From Rhynchospora pubera (taxonomy: Eukaryota; Streptophyta; Magnoliopsida; Poales; Cyperaceae), in NCBI GenBank assembly GCA_028095005.1, contig CM051462.1, positions 170,385,955 through 170,449,954 on the forward strand: 64,000 nt of DNA, written 5' to 3'. Both the position numbers and the translations under genes were made by a program. The notes beneath the pieces were generated by a model that was not told the origin of the DNA, made no database searches, and saw only the letters and a program-made list of their open reading frames with translations. Below, one piece after another: positions 35,146-46,988 of this stretch (position 1 is its first letter; the number at the start of each line of letters is the position of its first letter).

Positions 35146-36493
35146 TTACTATTTCCAGGGTCACATGGGCTACTTCAAATCGCACGCAACCAAGCACAAC
35201 TCCACAGTGGTGCGACTGAACATGCCACCCGGCATTTTTATATCGCGAAACCCCCATGTCATCGCTGTTCTGGATGCAAAGAGCTTCCGTGTTCTGTTCG
35301 ATCCATCTAAGGTTGAAAAGAAGAACACTTTCATTGGCACTTATGTCCCTCCTCTCTCCCTCTACTCGGGCCTCCGTCCGATGGCTTACCTCGACACCAC
35401 CGAGCAGCTGCACTCATCACTTAAGTCCTTTTCATTCCACCTGCTAGCATCTCGCAAATCCCAGTTCATCCTCACCTTTCATAAAGCATACTCTTCACTT
35501 TTCGATATGGTGGAGGCAAAAATAGCCTCTGGCCCGGTGGAGTTCAATGGCCTTAACCAATCATCAGCATTTGATTTTACCTGCAATGCATTCCTCGGTG
35601 CTGTCCCAAGTGAAGTTATCGGACCGTCAGCATCCAATAAGGCTGCGATTTGGCTGCTTTTGCAACTGCACCCACTAGCAAGCCGCCTAACTAAGTTCAT
35701 CCCATGGCCTATTGAAGACCTTCTCTTGCATTGTGTTCCGCTTCCACCATGCCTTGCGCACGGTAGCTATAAAACCCTTGAGGAGTTCTTCTCCAGAGCA
35801 GGTGAATCTTTGCTGGAGGACGCAGCCAACAAGTTTGGGCTCTCGCACGATGTGGCACTTCACAACCTGATCTTCATGACATCATTCAATGCGAATGCCG
35901 GTTTCAAGATCTTCATGCCAATCCTGCTCAAATGGCTCGCTCATGCCGGGGAGACACTGCATGGCAAATTGGTGCAAGAAATCCGATCAGTGGTTAAGTC
36001 ATCAAACGGAACAATCACCTTGGATGCCCTGGAGAAAATGGAGCTCACCAAATCTGTTGTGTGGGAAGCATTGCGCCTGGACCCACCGGTAGAGAGTCAA
36101 TTCGGCCATGCCAGAACTGATCTCATCATAGAGAGTCACGACACGGCATTTAGAGTGAAGAAAGGGGAGATGATATGTGGCTACCAACCCCTGGCGATGA
36201 GGGACGAGAAAGTATTCAAAAATGCTGAAGAATTCGTAGCTAATCGATTTGTTGGTGGCCAAGGAAAGAAGTTACTGGAGTATGTTTACTGGTCTAACGG
36301 GCCTGAGACGGTGTCTTCAACGGTGGGAAACAAGCAGTGCCCAGGCAAGGACATGGTGATCTTGGTCGGCAGATTGTTCGTTGCTCATCTTTTCCTTCGT
36401 TACGACACATTCTCAGCTGTGCACGATGGAATGCTGCTAGGGCTAGAGCCCAGGATGGTGTTCAAATCTGTCAAGAAAGCTTCTGATCAGTGA
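35099..36493 (+). CDS. CYP74-family cytochrome P450 (allene oxide synthase / hydroperoxide lyase-like), possibly a pseudogene
   Basis: An intronless frame of 464 codons, as is usual for CYP74. Family blocks: HNSTVVRLNMPPGIFIS, LDAKSFRVLFDPSKVEKK, GTYVPP, the I-helix region SFNANAGFKIFMP, ALRLDPPVESQFGHAR, and the haem loop GNKQCPGKDMV with Cys about residue 414. CYP74 enzymes rearrange fatty-acid hydroperoxides without O2 or NADPH, giving allene oxides for jasmonate or volatile aldehydes, usually in plastids. AOS versus HPL cannot be decided by eye. The ancestral start (35023) is out of frame because of a 4-bp duplication near 35141-35148. Translation from 35099 would replace the N-terminal block with about 18 unrelated residues but keep the catalytic body. 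Confidence 0.8.
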   Translation: MASQFSLRSMTVCTINYYFQGHMGYFKSHATKHNSTVVRLNMPPGIFISRNPHVIAVLDAKSFRVLFDPSKVEKKNTFIGTYVPPLSLYSGLRPMAYLDTTEQLHSSLKSFSFHLLASRKSQFILTFHKAYSSLFDMVEAKIASGPVEFNGLNQSSAFDFTCNAFLGAVPSEVIGPSASNKAAIWLLLQLHPLASRLTKFIPWPIEDLLLHCVPLPPCLAHGSYKTLEEFFSRAGESLLEDAANKFGLSHDVALHNLIFMTSFNANAGFKIFMPILLKWLAHAGETLHGKLVQEIRSVVKSSNGTITLDALEKMELTKSVVWEALRLDPPVESQFGHARTDLIIESHDTAFRVKKGEMICGYQPLAMRDEKVFKNAEEFVANRFVGGQGKKLLEYVYWSNGPETVSSTVGNKQCPGKDMVILVGRLFVAHLFLRYDTFSAVHDGMLLGLEPRMVFKSVKKASDQ

Positions 36494-37479
36494 CAAAATA
36501 TATTAATATCTCTATCCTGTCTCTTTGTTTTTTTAATAATATTTGTACGTGTCATTTTTCCATTGTTTTAAATAAAAATTATATCTAAATTTTTTTTTCG
36601 CACATAATCACATCTAATTCGTACAGTTGAGTCATTCAAGCTTTTTAAAATGCGGATTTTTACGGTTCAGAGTTAATTTTACGGTGCGGTATTTTTTCGG
36701 TGAAAAAAATGGTGCATATATAAATTCAATTTAGTAACTTACTAATTAATATTTAATAATTTAATAATTTAATAATTAGTAATTTAGTATACAACTTATA
36801 ATTGTTAAATACAACTTAATAATTAATTAAAGGGGCTAGGGTTTGATTTTCGTTCAACCGAAAAAATGACTATCACTATTATTATGTATACGTATAATAT
36901 AATATCGTATAAAGTTTTTTTGCTCTTCGTTTTTTCTCTGCTAAACGAAATCTTTTTATCGAAATAACGGTGTTATTTCAGAAATGACGTGTTACGTATT
37001 TTTTTTATTTGAAACTGTAACGTTAGTGCGTTTTTGTCTGGAAAACCGAAATTTCAGAAGTAACGCCGTTATTTCGGCAAAATTTAAAAGCTACTAATTA
37101 TATTTATAATAAATTAAAGGAGAGGGAAAATAACACAAATTAAAGCGTATAAGAATAATATATATATGCTCCAAATTTTAAGAGGAGTTTCATGTTTCAG
37201 CAATTTCAGCGGCTCTAATGCATGTGCCTCAACACGTTGTCGACCCTAGGATCAGGAGGTACATTAAAAGGAAAATTGGATATAAACCCCTCAAATCTTC
37301 TCCAATTGAATATAACACTTTTGATTAGTTTAAATCATATTTTAAATAAAGAAAAATAACTTTTATTATCTGAGACCAATATACCTCTCCCCATTCTTCA
37401 CTTGATGTTGTCGTCCTTTCATCTTCCACTAGCCGGCGTCTATAAACTTAAACAGAAAATAGAATTTTGAATTCATTTA
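36494..37479. other. 3' flank of the CYP74 gene, no gene
   Basis: AT-rich. TTAATAATTTAATAATTTAA words at 36740-36800. A short GGAAAATTGGATATAAACCC at about 37270 resembles the end of the Mutator-like element at 31545-32486 and may be a remnant of a sibling. Confidence 0.35.
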
Positions 37480-37600
37480 GGCACCGTTTGGATGCGTTGA
37501 GAAGAAGGTAGAAAGAAGGAAGAAAGAAAAAAATAAATTATAAACAATCCAAACTCTTCACAAATTCCCACTTCTTCCCAAATTCCGACTCTTCTTCATT
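37480..37600. mobile_element. GTTTGGAT-type MITE, right end lost
   Basis: Left end GGCACCGTTTGGATGCGTTG after TTA; interior AAACAATCCAAACTCTTCAC as in 10606-10758. The expected right end is not found. Confidence 0.5.
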
Positions 37601-37875
37601 TTTTATGTCTCTTCTTATCTCTCTATTTCTGTCAAATAACAATTCAGACATGAGAACTAAATCATTGATATATATCGCCATATTGGTCGATACGAATTAA
37701 TCTAAATTTTTTTATTGAACTATTTGCACATAATGAAGTTCTAATTTTTTTATGGCCTTATGTGTAGAAACAGCCAAACAGGCCGTAAGCTAGAGCCTAT
37801 AGTTTGGCTGTTCTCGCAATTTTTTTTTTAAAAAAAAATTGAACTGAGCAACCACAAAACTAACGGATCATTGGC

Positions 37876-38193
37876 TAGGCCTGTCAAACGTTGAAACGGA
37901 ACACGGAACAGGCCTGTTCCGCTTCCATTCCGTTTCAGTCGACGGAATAAAAATTGATTCCGTTTAACGTTCCGTTTCGTCAAACGTAACAGTTTTCCAT
38001 TTCGTTTAACGTTCCGTCCTTTATTTACCATTGATTTCAGCGGAATTCCGTTTTCCGTTGTAAAAACGTTTATAAATTTCAGTTCCGTTTCCGTTCCGTT
38101 TTCAGAAACGAAACTGAAATCTCTTCCATTTAACGTTCCGTTTGGACGGAACGGAACGGAACACCCATGCGGAACGGAATTTTGACAGGTCTA
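37876..38193. mobile_element. TA-flanked GGAACGGAACG-family element, best copy
   Basis: Flanked by TA on both sides. Ends GGCCTGTCAAA / TTTGACAGGTC differ at one position. The interior is dominated by CCGTTTCGT / ACGTTCCGTTT repeats. This copy and 22363-22648 define the family's ends. Confidence 0.65.
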
Positions 38194-39610
38194 TCATTGG
38201 TCAGGCAATTTGGTATATACAGTACTATTAAATTGGCATGCGCATATATGCATTCTCTACCGTATAGAAACTTTGTTAATTCAGTAATCAGCTGCATGTT
38301 AGTAACCATACTGATTACTGTTAGTTCATCTGCAACAATATTTCAATAATTCATCAGCATCCTTAAAAAATATATCTATATATATTTTTTATTTCTTAGA
38401 ATTGATGCTTCAGCAATATCTTTGGTTAATTCGCGTTCGGTGTGCAATTATTGCACAAGTTAGGATAATTTATTAGGTTGGACTTGCATTCACATCCAAC
38501 GAATCGGAGGGGGTAAAATCTGAAATGTTGAGGACAATTTTCAAAATCAATCCCTCCTATAAAATTTGCTATAACTGTATCAGATGGTCTAAATCGTATG
38601 AACTCATCAACAAACAAATTGTGAATTAGTCCAGACGATACAAATATTATCGCGTTTATGGTCACAACAAACCAAATTTTCTCTCTTTTTTCCCCAAAAA
38701 CAAATAGCATATAGAAATTTTTCGTTCTTGCTTGTGAAGTCAGTGGGTGGGGTCACTGTTCAGTAAAATTTAACAATGTGACGACCAGGGCGAAGCTAGA
38801 ATCCGTGTCAGCAGGTCCGTAAATATTTTTTGCTGAAATTATATATATAATGTAACGTTTAATATAGACATAGTATAATATTAGTTTTTAAATAAACAAC
38901 TCTAACATATTGTTACGTAAAAGAATTCATGAGAAATCAAATATGTATTATAATAACAATAAAAAATCTAAAATAATATATTTAATATATAAAATAATAA
39001 TTCTAAAGTCAAGGCAATAAAAAAAAGTACAACAATTTCCTATGAATTTTTATTTTTCTCATAATTTTGCATAATAGGTTAATTAGAAATCTCATTGAAC
39101 ATTTATTTTTCTATATTATAGATATATAAAGATGAGAGGCATACAGGGAGTCCAGCCACTATACAAACCACAATATATCTGATCTTTTGTGATGCTTGGA
39201 ATGTTTTTTATGGGAGCGGTATTTAGAATTTTTAGTGGCAGTTTTTATATAATATCTGAATTGTATTTTTGATCTTTTGTGGTAACTTTTGTTTATAATG
39301 TACTAAAGTTCACAAAACATTATATAAACGAATCACGCAATGCGCGAGATGCGCGCTAGTATATATATGCTACAAATAATTATTTATCCAAATATTCTAT
39401 TCTATTCTAAATTTTGTCTTAAAAAGATTCATTGGGATGAAGGAAGGAGACGATCAGTCAGGAACAAATACTACATGGGTCCTTATGCGATTTTTTAGAC
39501 GTTGTTATGCAATTCAAATCAATTACACGACATGTCCAGCTGAATTCTTCAAATTTTTGAAATGGGTCCTAACTTCTTGTGATTTTTTTTAATTATAAAC
39601 AGTGCAAAAG
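38194..39610. other. Intergenic, no gene seen
   Basis: AT-rich. CAGGGCGAAGCTAGA at about 38787 resembles a hAT terminus, but no matching right end or target duplication was found. Confidence 0.35.
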
Positions 39611-40456
39611 AATCTTCGGGGTAGTGGCATGGTTTGAGAAAATTAGTATGTTGTGTGCCTTCTAAATATTCCATAAAGTAGCGGTCCATAGGGGTGTACA
39701 ACGGGTGGATTGATCATATTTTAGCAAAATTTGAACCCAACCCGACAATAGCGGGTTAGAAAATAAATTTAGTTAATCCACCCATAACCCAACCCAACCC
39801 GTCAATTTTTTTATGTACGGGTTTTTACGGGTTAAGCGGGTTAAACGGGTTTATTGGATTAAAATTTTGATCAAATAAAAATATATAAAAAAAACATTTT
39901 GTGGCTATTACAATTTAGTTTGAGGCAAATTAGAGATGCATTTGAAGTATCTTTCAACTTTCAAGACCTTATGAGAGACATAGAGGACGTGCATGTCTAT
40001 GGAAAAGATCGAAATTTCATGAAAGAAAATTTTTTTGAGTAAGGACATGATGAGATGTGAGGAGAATATGAGTAAATAGTGATAAACGGGTGGATTGAGG
40101 TATACACGGGTTTATTAGTACAAGACCCATAACCCAACCCGAAGTAACGGGTTTGTCAAAATTAGAACATGTATCCGACCCAACATCATGCTAATCCGGT
40201 AAAATACGGTTCGGGTCGGGTGGGTTGAACGGATTAAACGGGTTCACGGTTTTTTTGTACACCCTTAGCGGTCCATATGGTGTCCCATAGTTTGAAATCA
40301 GAATTTCTGTGTGAGAGCCAAAAATCAACAATACCAAGTTTGCAGTTGAGTAAAGATAGCCTGAACCAGATTTGTATTAAAGTCTAGAGTGATGTTGCAA
40401 ATTGACAATGCACAAAATTTATAAGATTCTACACATGCACGGATCTCTTTCAAAAA
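39611..40456. repeat. Tandem duplication, copy 1, split by a transposon
   Basis: About 260 bp beginning AATCTTCGGGGTAGTGGC and containing GGTGTCCCATAGTTTGAAAT and TACCAAGTTTGCAGTTGAG, interrupted at 39691-40265 by an inserted element. Copy 2 follows directly at 40457. Confidence 0.8.
39691..40265. mobile_element. Element with GGGTGTACAA ends inserted in duplication copy 1
   Basis: Ends GGGGTGTACAAC and TTGTACACCCT. TAGCGGTCCATA is present on both sides (39679-39690 and 40266-40277), so the target duplication is 9-12 bp. The interior is rich in AACCCAACCCG and CGGGTTAAACGGGTT words. The class is uncertain; the duplication length would allow a Mutator-like element. Confidence 0.7.
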
Positions 40457-42163
40457 AATCTTCGAGGTAGTGGCATGGTTTGAGAAAATTAATCTGTTGC
40501 GTGTCTTTCAAATATTCCATAAAGTAGCGGCCCATATGGTGTCCCATAGTTTGAAATCAAAATTCATGTGTGAGAGCCAAAAATCAACAATACCAAGTTT
40601 GCAGTTGAGTAAAGACAACCTGAACCAGATTTGTATTAAGAGAGCGGTTCCGCTGCCCCACTTTTTTCACTGCCACGGATGCCACAATTTTTCAGCCATC
40701 AGATTAAAAGGAGATCAATGGTCGCGATTGATTTTTAATAGAACAATTTTTATTACTTTCTATGGATTCGTCTCCTCCTTCCAAACCTCTTTGCCAAAAA
40801 AATATCAGATAGAATCGATTCCAACTCTCACCTCTCTTCTCTCTCGCACTCTCTTCCGCCTCGAGGCTCGTGCTTTCTCATCTCTCCTTCTCGTGCAACC
40901 CGTGTTCTCTTCTCTCAACTAGGCTTTCTCCCTTATTATCCAATTTTTCATTGAAAGAAGCTGATCATGTCTCTAGATCAACTTCATTTCTTTTACCAAC
41001 CAAATCCCTCTTTTTTCGATTGAGCAAATATTTGGTCCTTTTACCATATATTTAGTCTCCTATGTCTCAAATAAGATTGATGCTGACATGTCCAAATAAA
41101 TTGTGGTATTTTGGCTCGTTTTGTAATGTTTAGTCAAACTGATGCTCTTTTTATTTTGTACGGTGAAGAATGAACATGGTATCTAGTGCAACATAAAGCT
41201 AATTGTTTTCATTATTTTAATCAGTCACTTTTACGATGCTGTTATTGTTAGATAATTCATAGGGACATCTCCATGTAAACAATTTAATGCTCCATGTTTT
41301 CAAAATCAATTTGATTTTCTTCAGATGGGAATTTTTTTTTTTTTTGGTTTGGTCTAAAACCCAACTTCAATTTGTATGCTAGTAACAATCGGTGTTCATA
41401 CATAATGAAGAATTTTTTAATAACCATGGAATTAACGATACTGACATGGAGGTAGAGCTTGAAACTGAAGCCAAAACAGATGGTCTGACAAAGGGAAAAA
41501 TAATTCTCAACGTCCTATGCATAACTACTCAATCGCACATCCTATGCATAACTACTCAATCAGCGCCCTATGCTTGCAAAGGAATTTAATCGCTCTCTTG
41601 GCACCCATCTTGCAATTGGTTGCTTGCCAATCTTGCATCAAACCTGACAAGCTCTCCTAATTGGATCGTTCTTGGTCAGAATAGTGAAAAGGAGCACTTA
41701 TTTGTGAAAAGGACCAATTATTTGCTCAATCGAAAAAAGGAATGGAATTGATCTGGAGACATGATTAGCATGAATGAAAAATTGGACGGACAACAGAGAA
41801 CGCCCATGCGAGAGAAGAGAGCACAGTTCGCTTGGGAAGAAGAGAGAAGAGAGCACAGTTCTCTTGGGAAGAAGAGAGAAGATATCACAAGCGCTGGGGT
41901 GGAAGAGAGAGCGAGGGAGAAGAGAGGTGAGAGTTGGAATCGATCCGATCTGATATTTTTCAGGCAAACAGGTCTGGAAGGAGGAGACAAGCCATAGAAA
42001 GTAATAAAATTATTTTATTAAATCGGGACCATTGAACCACTTTTAATCTGACGGCTGAGAAATTGTGGCATCCGTGGCAGTGAAAAAAGTGTGGCAGCGG
42101 AACCGCTCTCTTGTATTAAAGACTAGAGTGATGTTGCAAATTGACAATGCACAAAATTTATAA
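40457..42163. repeat. Tandem duplication, copy 2, split by a different transposon
   Basis: Starts AATCTTCGAGGTAGTGGC and ends CAATGCACAAAATTTATAA, highly similar to copy 1. It is interrupted by the Mutator-like element at 40640-42110. Confidence 0.8.
40640..42110. mobile_element. Mutator-like foldback element with about 410-bp inverted arms
   Basis: Exact 9-bp duplication TTGTATTAA (40631-40639, 42111-42119). The ends GAGAGCGGTTCCGCTGCC / GGCAGCGGAACCGCTCTC are perfect. The arms extend inward to about 41045 and 41697 (AATATTTGGTCCTTTT versus AAAAGGACCAATTATTTG). The right arm carries a short internal repeat (GAAGAGAGAAGAGAGCAC). The 650-bp centre encodes nothing recognisable, so this is non-autonomous. 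Confidence 0.85.
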
Positions 42164-42355
42164 CTAGATATTTGTTCATTATTCTTTTATTCTTGACAGG
42201 TCAGACTTCAAAGTTCGTACAAAACAAATATAAATTATTGCTAGTTTAATCCAATATAAATTATAGATCTCAGCGTATATGTATGTGTTAGAAAGTGCTT
42301 AAATTTTAATTTTTATGCCAATTATAACTAATTAACCAAGCACAAAAGAGGATTT

Positions 42356-44037
42356 TGTCAAGCAATCAACACACAAAGAGAAAGGGTAGGAGAATTGTAC
42401 CTCTCGTGGAATCGTATCCGCGAGGCTCGACCAAGACATAGGGATCGATGGTGTGCCTTCTCCACCGTCTCCACCACGTCTAGCCGCCGCCCTCGAGTTC
42501 ACCAAAGATGATTAATCACGTTCTACAAGGTACGTACTAGCATACCCAAAGAACAAGGCTAATCCTTATGGTTTTCTCTCTTGCATCAATCAACAATTTT
42601 GATTTAGTGGAGAGAAAAGAGAGCTCAACACATGAACATGAGAGGAAGAGAGGGAGAGGGTGGCGGCCTCAAAGGGAGGCAAGAGAGGAGAGAGAAAAAG
42701 GCTTGCTCAAGGAGCCACAAAGAGGTCCTTATATAGAACTCAAACTCTAAGGATAAGTTCCGCGAAATTACACCTCATGCCACCTACCTACCACCATGCT
42801 AGGGCCGGCCTCTATTAGGGCCTTTATGGGCCTCGTAGCTCTCTAGTTTGGATCTCTAATTCATATTAATTAAAACCCCTCTATTTGCTTTTTAATTGGA
42901 CTATCCATTTACTATTAAATGATGGCCCAATTAATTAATATAACCTTTTATATTAAAATTGTGTTGAACTAAATTAATTATTAACTCATTAATAATTATG
43001 TTAGGATTAGTTAATGCATTAATTTATTTCTATATGATCCCATTGACTTAATTAATTATAACGGTTCACAGCAGTATATAATTAATGAATCAATCTATCA
43101 TATTTCCACAGTACTTACTGCTATGAATAAATAAATAATGCACTGTGTGATTAAAGTCCTATTTGTGTGACCCTTTGAGGATTTATGCTATGTTGGACAT
43201 GGAAATAAATCTTTATTTATTTTCAGTAATCATAAGCGGTCTAGCGACACGTTATTATTCCCAATTCGCATAAATAATGTATTGTTACAATATCTCAATC
43301 CTGCATAAGAAATAAAAGTATTTTCTTGTCTGATTCTTATACCACATGATATCATTGTATTGTTCAAGATAGAAATGTGTCATTCTTGCAGACTATATAT
43401 TTTTTTTATCTAGAGTTGATTGTACAAATTGGCCAAATAATCCAACTCCATCAAGGGGTCCAAACAGATATCATCACTCACTAGATATACTAATGAGGTA
43501 CATACGGTTTTCTTGATGAACAACATTTTTCCGCATAATTCAAGAGAACATAAATAAAGTCCGTATAGCAGCCCTTATCGGAAATCAGCGGTAGACGATA
43601 TTTATTGAACATATCCTCATGTGGAAAGATTAAACCATCTCAAACTTAGAATCAAACTCATATGCAATAAACAATGACACATAACACAATCCATATGTTT
43701 ATTTCATTGGGTCAACTCATGTGCTATGTTCTAATAACATACACATATGCAATTAAGTTGGTAACTCTTTACCTATGATTTGTAGAATTAATCATCACTT
43801 AACTTGCATACTAATCTCATATGACAATTAATGTTCCTTGTTAATTATCAAGATTATGGACGGTTTTAAATTTATTATTGTCATTCTAAATAATGAACCA
43901 CAGAGATGCACAATTCAGATGCTCAACCTGAATGATCTGTCAATAATAAACCTAGGAACAAATGATTAAATATCATTCATAACATAAACTAATATTTAAG
44001 TCATTAAATTATTGACTTCTAGAACATAACTTCAACA
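42356..44037 (-). mobile_element. LTR-like block (probable solo Copia-type LTR), minus orientation
   Basis: On the minus strand it begins TGTTGAAGTTATGTTCTAGA and ends ...CAATTCTCCTACCC...TTGACA, with TG/CA termini. An AT-rich U3-like part is followed by a TATA box (CTATATAAGG, about 42729-42737) and then a GC-rich stretch, as in LTRs. No internal retrotransposon genes flank it, and the 5-bp neighbours (GATTT / GTATG) do not match, so the boundaries or the solo-LTR reading may be wrong. Confidence 0.45.
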
Positions 44038-44239
44038 GTATGGGTGTCCTGATTTGCTGTTGATTTAAAGTTCAAACACAGTAGAAAACAAATTACAAAT
44101 ATAAATTCTGTAGCTCACATTAGAAGCACAAATTAATAATGTTAGATTTTAGTAGAATATGTCCATAAACTAATCAACCCTAATTTTCTATGCTCATTTC
44201 TTTGTTCATCAGTGCTAGTTGGTCAAATTCACACTATAT

Positions 44240-44495
44240 GTGAAATATATTTTGTTTACTTCCTAAAGATTCTAGTTGGCTCATTTTCCACTCATGTTTT
44301 TAATGTCTCAACTTGATAGCTATCACCAAATGTACTTCCTAAAGATTCTAGCTAGTTGGCTCATTTTCTACTCATGTTTTTAATATATTTGTGAAATATA
44401 TTTTGTTTACTTCCTAAAGATTCTAGTTGGCTCATTTTCCACTCATGTTTTTAATGCCTCAACTTGATAGCTATCACGGTATCACCAAATGTGTT
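44240..44495. repeat. Three-copy local repeat
   Basis: TACTTCCTAAAGATTCTAG followed by TTGGCTCATTTTC and ACTCATGTTTTTAAT occurs at about 44258, 44333 and 44408. Copies 1 and 3 also share the flanking GTGAAATATATTTTGTT and CTCAACTTGATAGCTATCAC, so the unit was probably duplicated as about 160 bp. Confidence 0.8.
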
Positions 44496-44756
44496 AATTT
44501 TTATGGGGTTGTTTTGATCGTGAAGTTAATTACTTCGAACCGAAGCCCAAAAGGCCGAAACCAAGACCATTACTAACAAATTAATCTGACCCAATTGTAT
44601 TGGACTGATTAATAAGGCTTTGATCTTCTATACGTCTCTACTTGTCATATTTTTATAGGATATCTTCAGTTTTACGTTTCGAGTCAACCGACAGCTTCTC
44701 GAATGCTTATTTAGTTATTTCTCGTCGGTGCGAATTTTAATATATATATATATTAG

Positions 44757-45745
44757 GAGGATTGCTAAAATACTATGCATAGTACGGATGTCTTTCGTAC
44801 TACGAATTCGTTCTTGAATTTTATGCTTCAAACAACTGATCCAAACCGTTCATTATCTTCTACATATTGAAATCTTATTAGAAACCAAATTTTACATTTT
44901 TTTAAGTTTTTTTACTATTTTTCTCAGATTTTTTAAATCGCTGTTATTGAAGGGTCCAAAATTTATTAGATTAAGTATTTTAAAAAATCTGAGAAAAATA
45001 GTAAAAAAAAAAAATGTAAAATTTGGTTTCTAATAAGATTTCAATATAAAGAAGATAATGAACGGTTTGGATCGGTTGTTTAAAGCATGAACTTCAAAAA
45101 TAAATCCGTAGTACGAATGGCATCTGTGCTATGCATAGCATTTTAGCAAGAGATGGGCTAAAATCAGCCACGACTGACGAATGCAACCGTAAGCTACGAT
45201 CAAATTTCAATTTTCGAGATTCAAATAGTCGATCCGAACCGTTCAATGTGTTCTCCACATTGAAATCTCATTGGAGACCAAATTTTATATTTTTCTGAAA
45301 TTTTTTAGTATTTGTTTGATATTTTACAAAAATCTTAATCTAAACAATTCTGGACCCTTCAATAACTATGATTTTTAAAAATCAAAAAAATAGTAAATAA
45401 AATCAGAAAAATGTAAAATTTGGTCTCCAATGAGATTTCAATATGGAAAACACAATGAACGGTTCGGATCGAATGTTAGAATCTCGTAAAATTGAGATTC
45501 GATTGTAGCTGACGATTACATCTGTGAGTCGTAGCTGATTTTAGCCCATCTCTTTTAGCAATCCTCTATATATTAGTAAAAAATAGTAAAAAAAAATATA
45601 AATTTGGTTTCTAATGAATTTTCAATATGAAGAAGATAATGAACGTTTTAGATCGGTTGTTTGAAGCATGAATTTCAAAAACGAATCTGTAGTACGAATG
45701 ACATCCGTGCTATGCATAGCATTTTAGCAATCCTCTATATATTAG
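44757..45745. mobile_element. Foldback element of the GGATTGCTA family, with a nested insertion and a duplicated right arm
   Basis: Left arm GGATTGCTAAAATACTATGC; right arm GCATAGCATTTTAGCAATCC. Deep inside, AAATCTGAGAAAAATAGTA and its inverse mirror each other, so the arms are about 190 bp. It is interrupted at 45150-45552. The right arm is then present a second time (about 45575-45740, ending again CATTTTAGCAATCCTC). Confidence 0.75.
45150..45552. mobile_element. Mutator-like MITE nested in the foldback element
   Basis: Ends GAGATGGGCTAAAATCAGCC / inverse with one mismatch in 25 bp. An exact 9-bp target duplication TTTTAGCAA flanks it (45141-45149, 45553-45561). The arms continue (AAATTTTATATTTTTCTG versus AGAAAAATGTAAAATTTGG), making most of its 403 bp one hairpin. 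Confidence 0.85.
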
Positions 45746-46859
45746 TAAGAATTTGATATATTCACCCTGATGTTGAGACACAAAGTGATCAAAATTCAGA
45801 TTTAATTTTGCAAAAAAATTTAATTAAAATTTGCCACATAATTATAAGCTGGTGTATGCCTCTAAACTCCGTCTAATTTTTTTTTTTCCTTTTTTGATCA
45901 TCTTCACGTTGGATCACATTTTGAAACATGTGTCGAACGGGATCAGTTATTATTTGGGACTCGTAGCTAAAAGTACCATGCAAATATTAATAATCTTAAG
46001 CAGGCTAGGAATTAGCATATAAATTCAGATTTTTTTTTAAATAGCCAATAAATCAAATTTTCTTTCAAATAACTAAACACTAGTGTTTTGAAATAGCTAG
46101 CCGCTATCCATGCATGCATCGTCAAAATAGTATTTTGGAATAGTCGGTTCGCTTACTAAAATTAATGATTTTTTGTAAACAATTAAAACGTTACTTTAAT
46201 AAAACTGTAGTTTAATAATGTAATCAAATATATAAATAATTTCAAGCTTAACAAATGAAAGATGTTAATGATACTATGTTTTTAAAAAATAATGTACTGA
46301 TTTTTTTTTAATATATAGTTTTATTTTTTTTAAGTACAAAAAATAAGAAACTACATAAAATGAATTAAACAAATCGTATTTAATTTGATTGGACTGGTTG
46401 GGGGTGTATTAGATATGGATTTATGCTGAGAGATAGCATATGCGGATGCAGATGTCCTTCAAATAATCTGGATTAAATGATGCATGCAGTTAATTATCTC
46501 AAGATATTATACATCGCGAGTCGCGAGGTACAATCCTAGTAAATAATTAAAAGCATAAGCATGTGTTAGCATCAAAATTGAAAATTGGGCTCTAGTAGAG
46601 TGTAGACCTCAAGATCTGCGTAAGCACGAGTATCACTGCAAAACAAACCAAAAATATATCTTATATTTTAGTTATATATCTGAAGCTGGTTAAGTGGTTA
46701 CTAAGCAAGTAAATAAAGTAAAGATCAGATCGTAAGTAAATGATTTATGAAGCGTTGGATCTAAAATGAACGTGAAATGACTCACCTGGAATGAATTTCT
46801 GTACAACAGGAGAGGAGAAGAGCACTTCTGTCTTCTGAAGCCAAGCCACGTGACGCCAC
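45746..46859. other. Intergenic, upstream of GNA1
   Basis: AT-rich, no coding signal, T-runs near 45887 and 46031. Confidence 0.4.
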
Positions 46860-46988
46860 TCTCTCTCCCTCCCTCCCTCCCTCCCTGATCTTGTGATCTT
46901 GCGATCTTGGTGGCTTCATTTCATTTCATTTAAAAAGAGGACGAGGTGCTCCACTGCTCGTCGTCGTCGGCGTCGTCGTCGGCGTCCA
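46860..46988 (+). promoter_or_regulatory. CT-rich leader of GNA1 with probable 5' UTR splice donor
   Basis: CTCTCTCCCTCCCTCCCTCC at about 46860-46883, a pyrimidine tract typical of plant core promoters or leaders. Then a CGTCGTCGTCGGCGTC segment ends at CCAG|GTTAGT (about 46988). An acceptor GCATTCAG|TTTTT lies at about 47358, nine bases before the chosen GNA1 start. This suggests a 5' UTR intron of about 370 bp. Confidence 0.5.

Noticed and set aside
38787..39380. hAT-like end CAGGGCGAAGCTAGA
   Set aside because: No matching right terminus or 8-bp duplication found.
40470..40922. 150-codon open frame
   Set aside because: Runs from the duplicated flank into the inverted arm of a Mutator-like element; the reverse-arm counterpart gives a similar artefactual frame.
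42568..42750. 60-codon frame rich in Arg/Glu/Lys
   Set aside because: Purine-rich part of the LTR-like block next to its minus-strand TATA box; not coding.
44757..45745. Possible CRISPR-like or spaced-repeat array
   Set aside because: The repeats are inverted arms of nested foldback elements; spacing is irregular and the genome is a plant nucleus.
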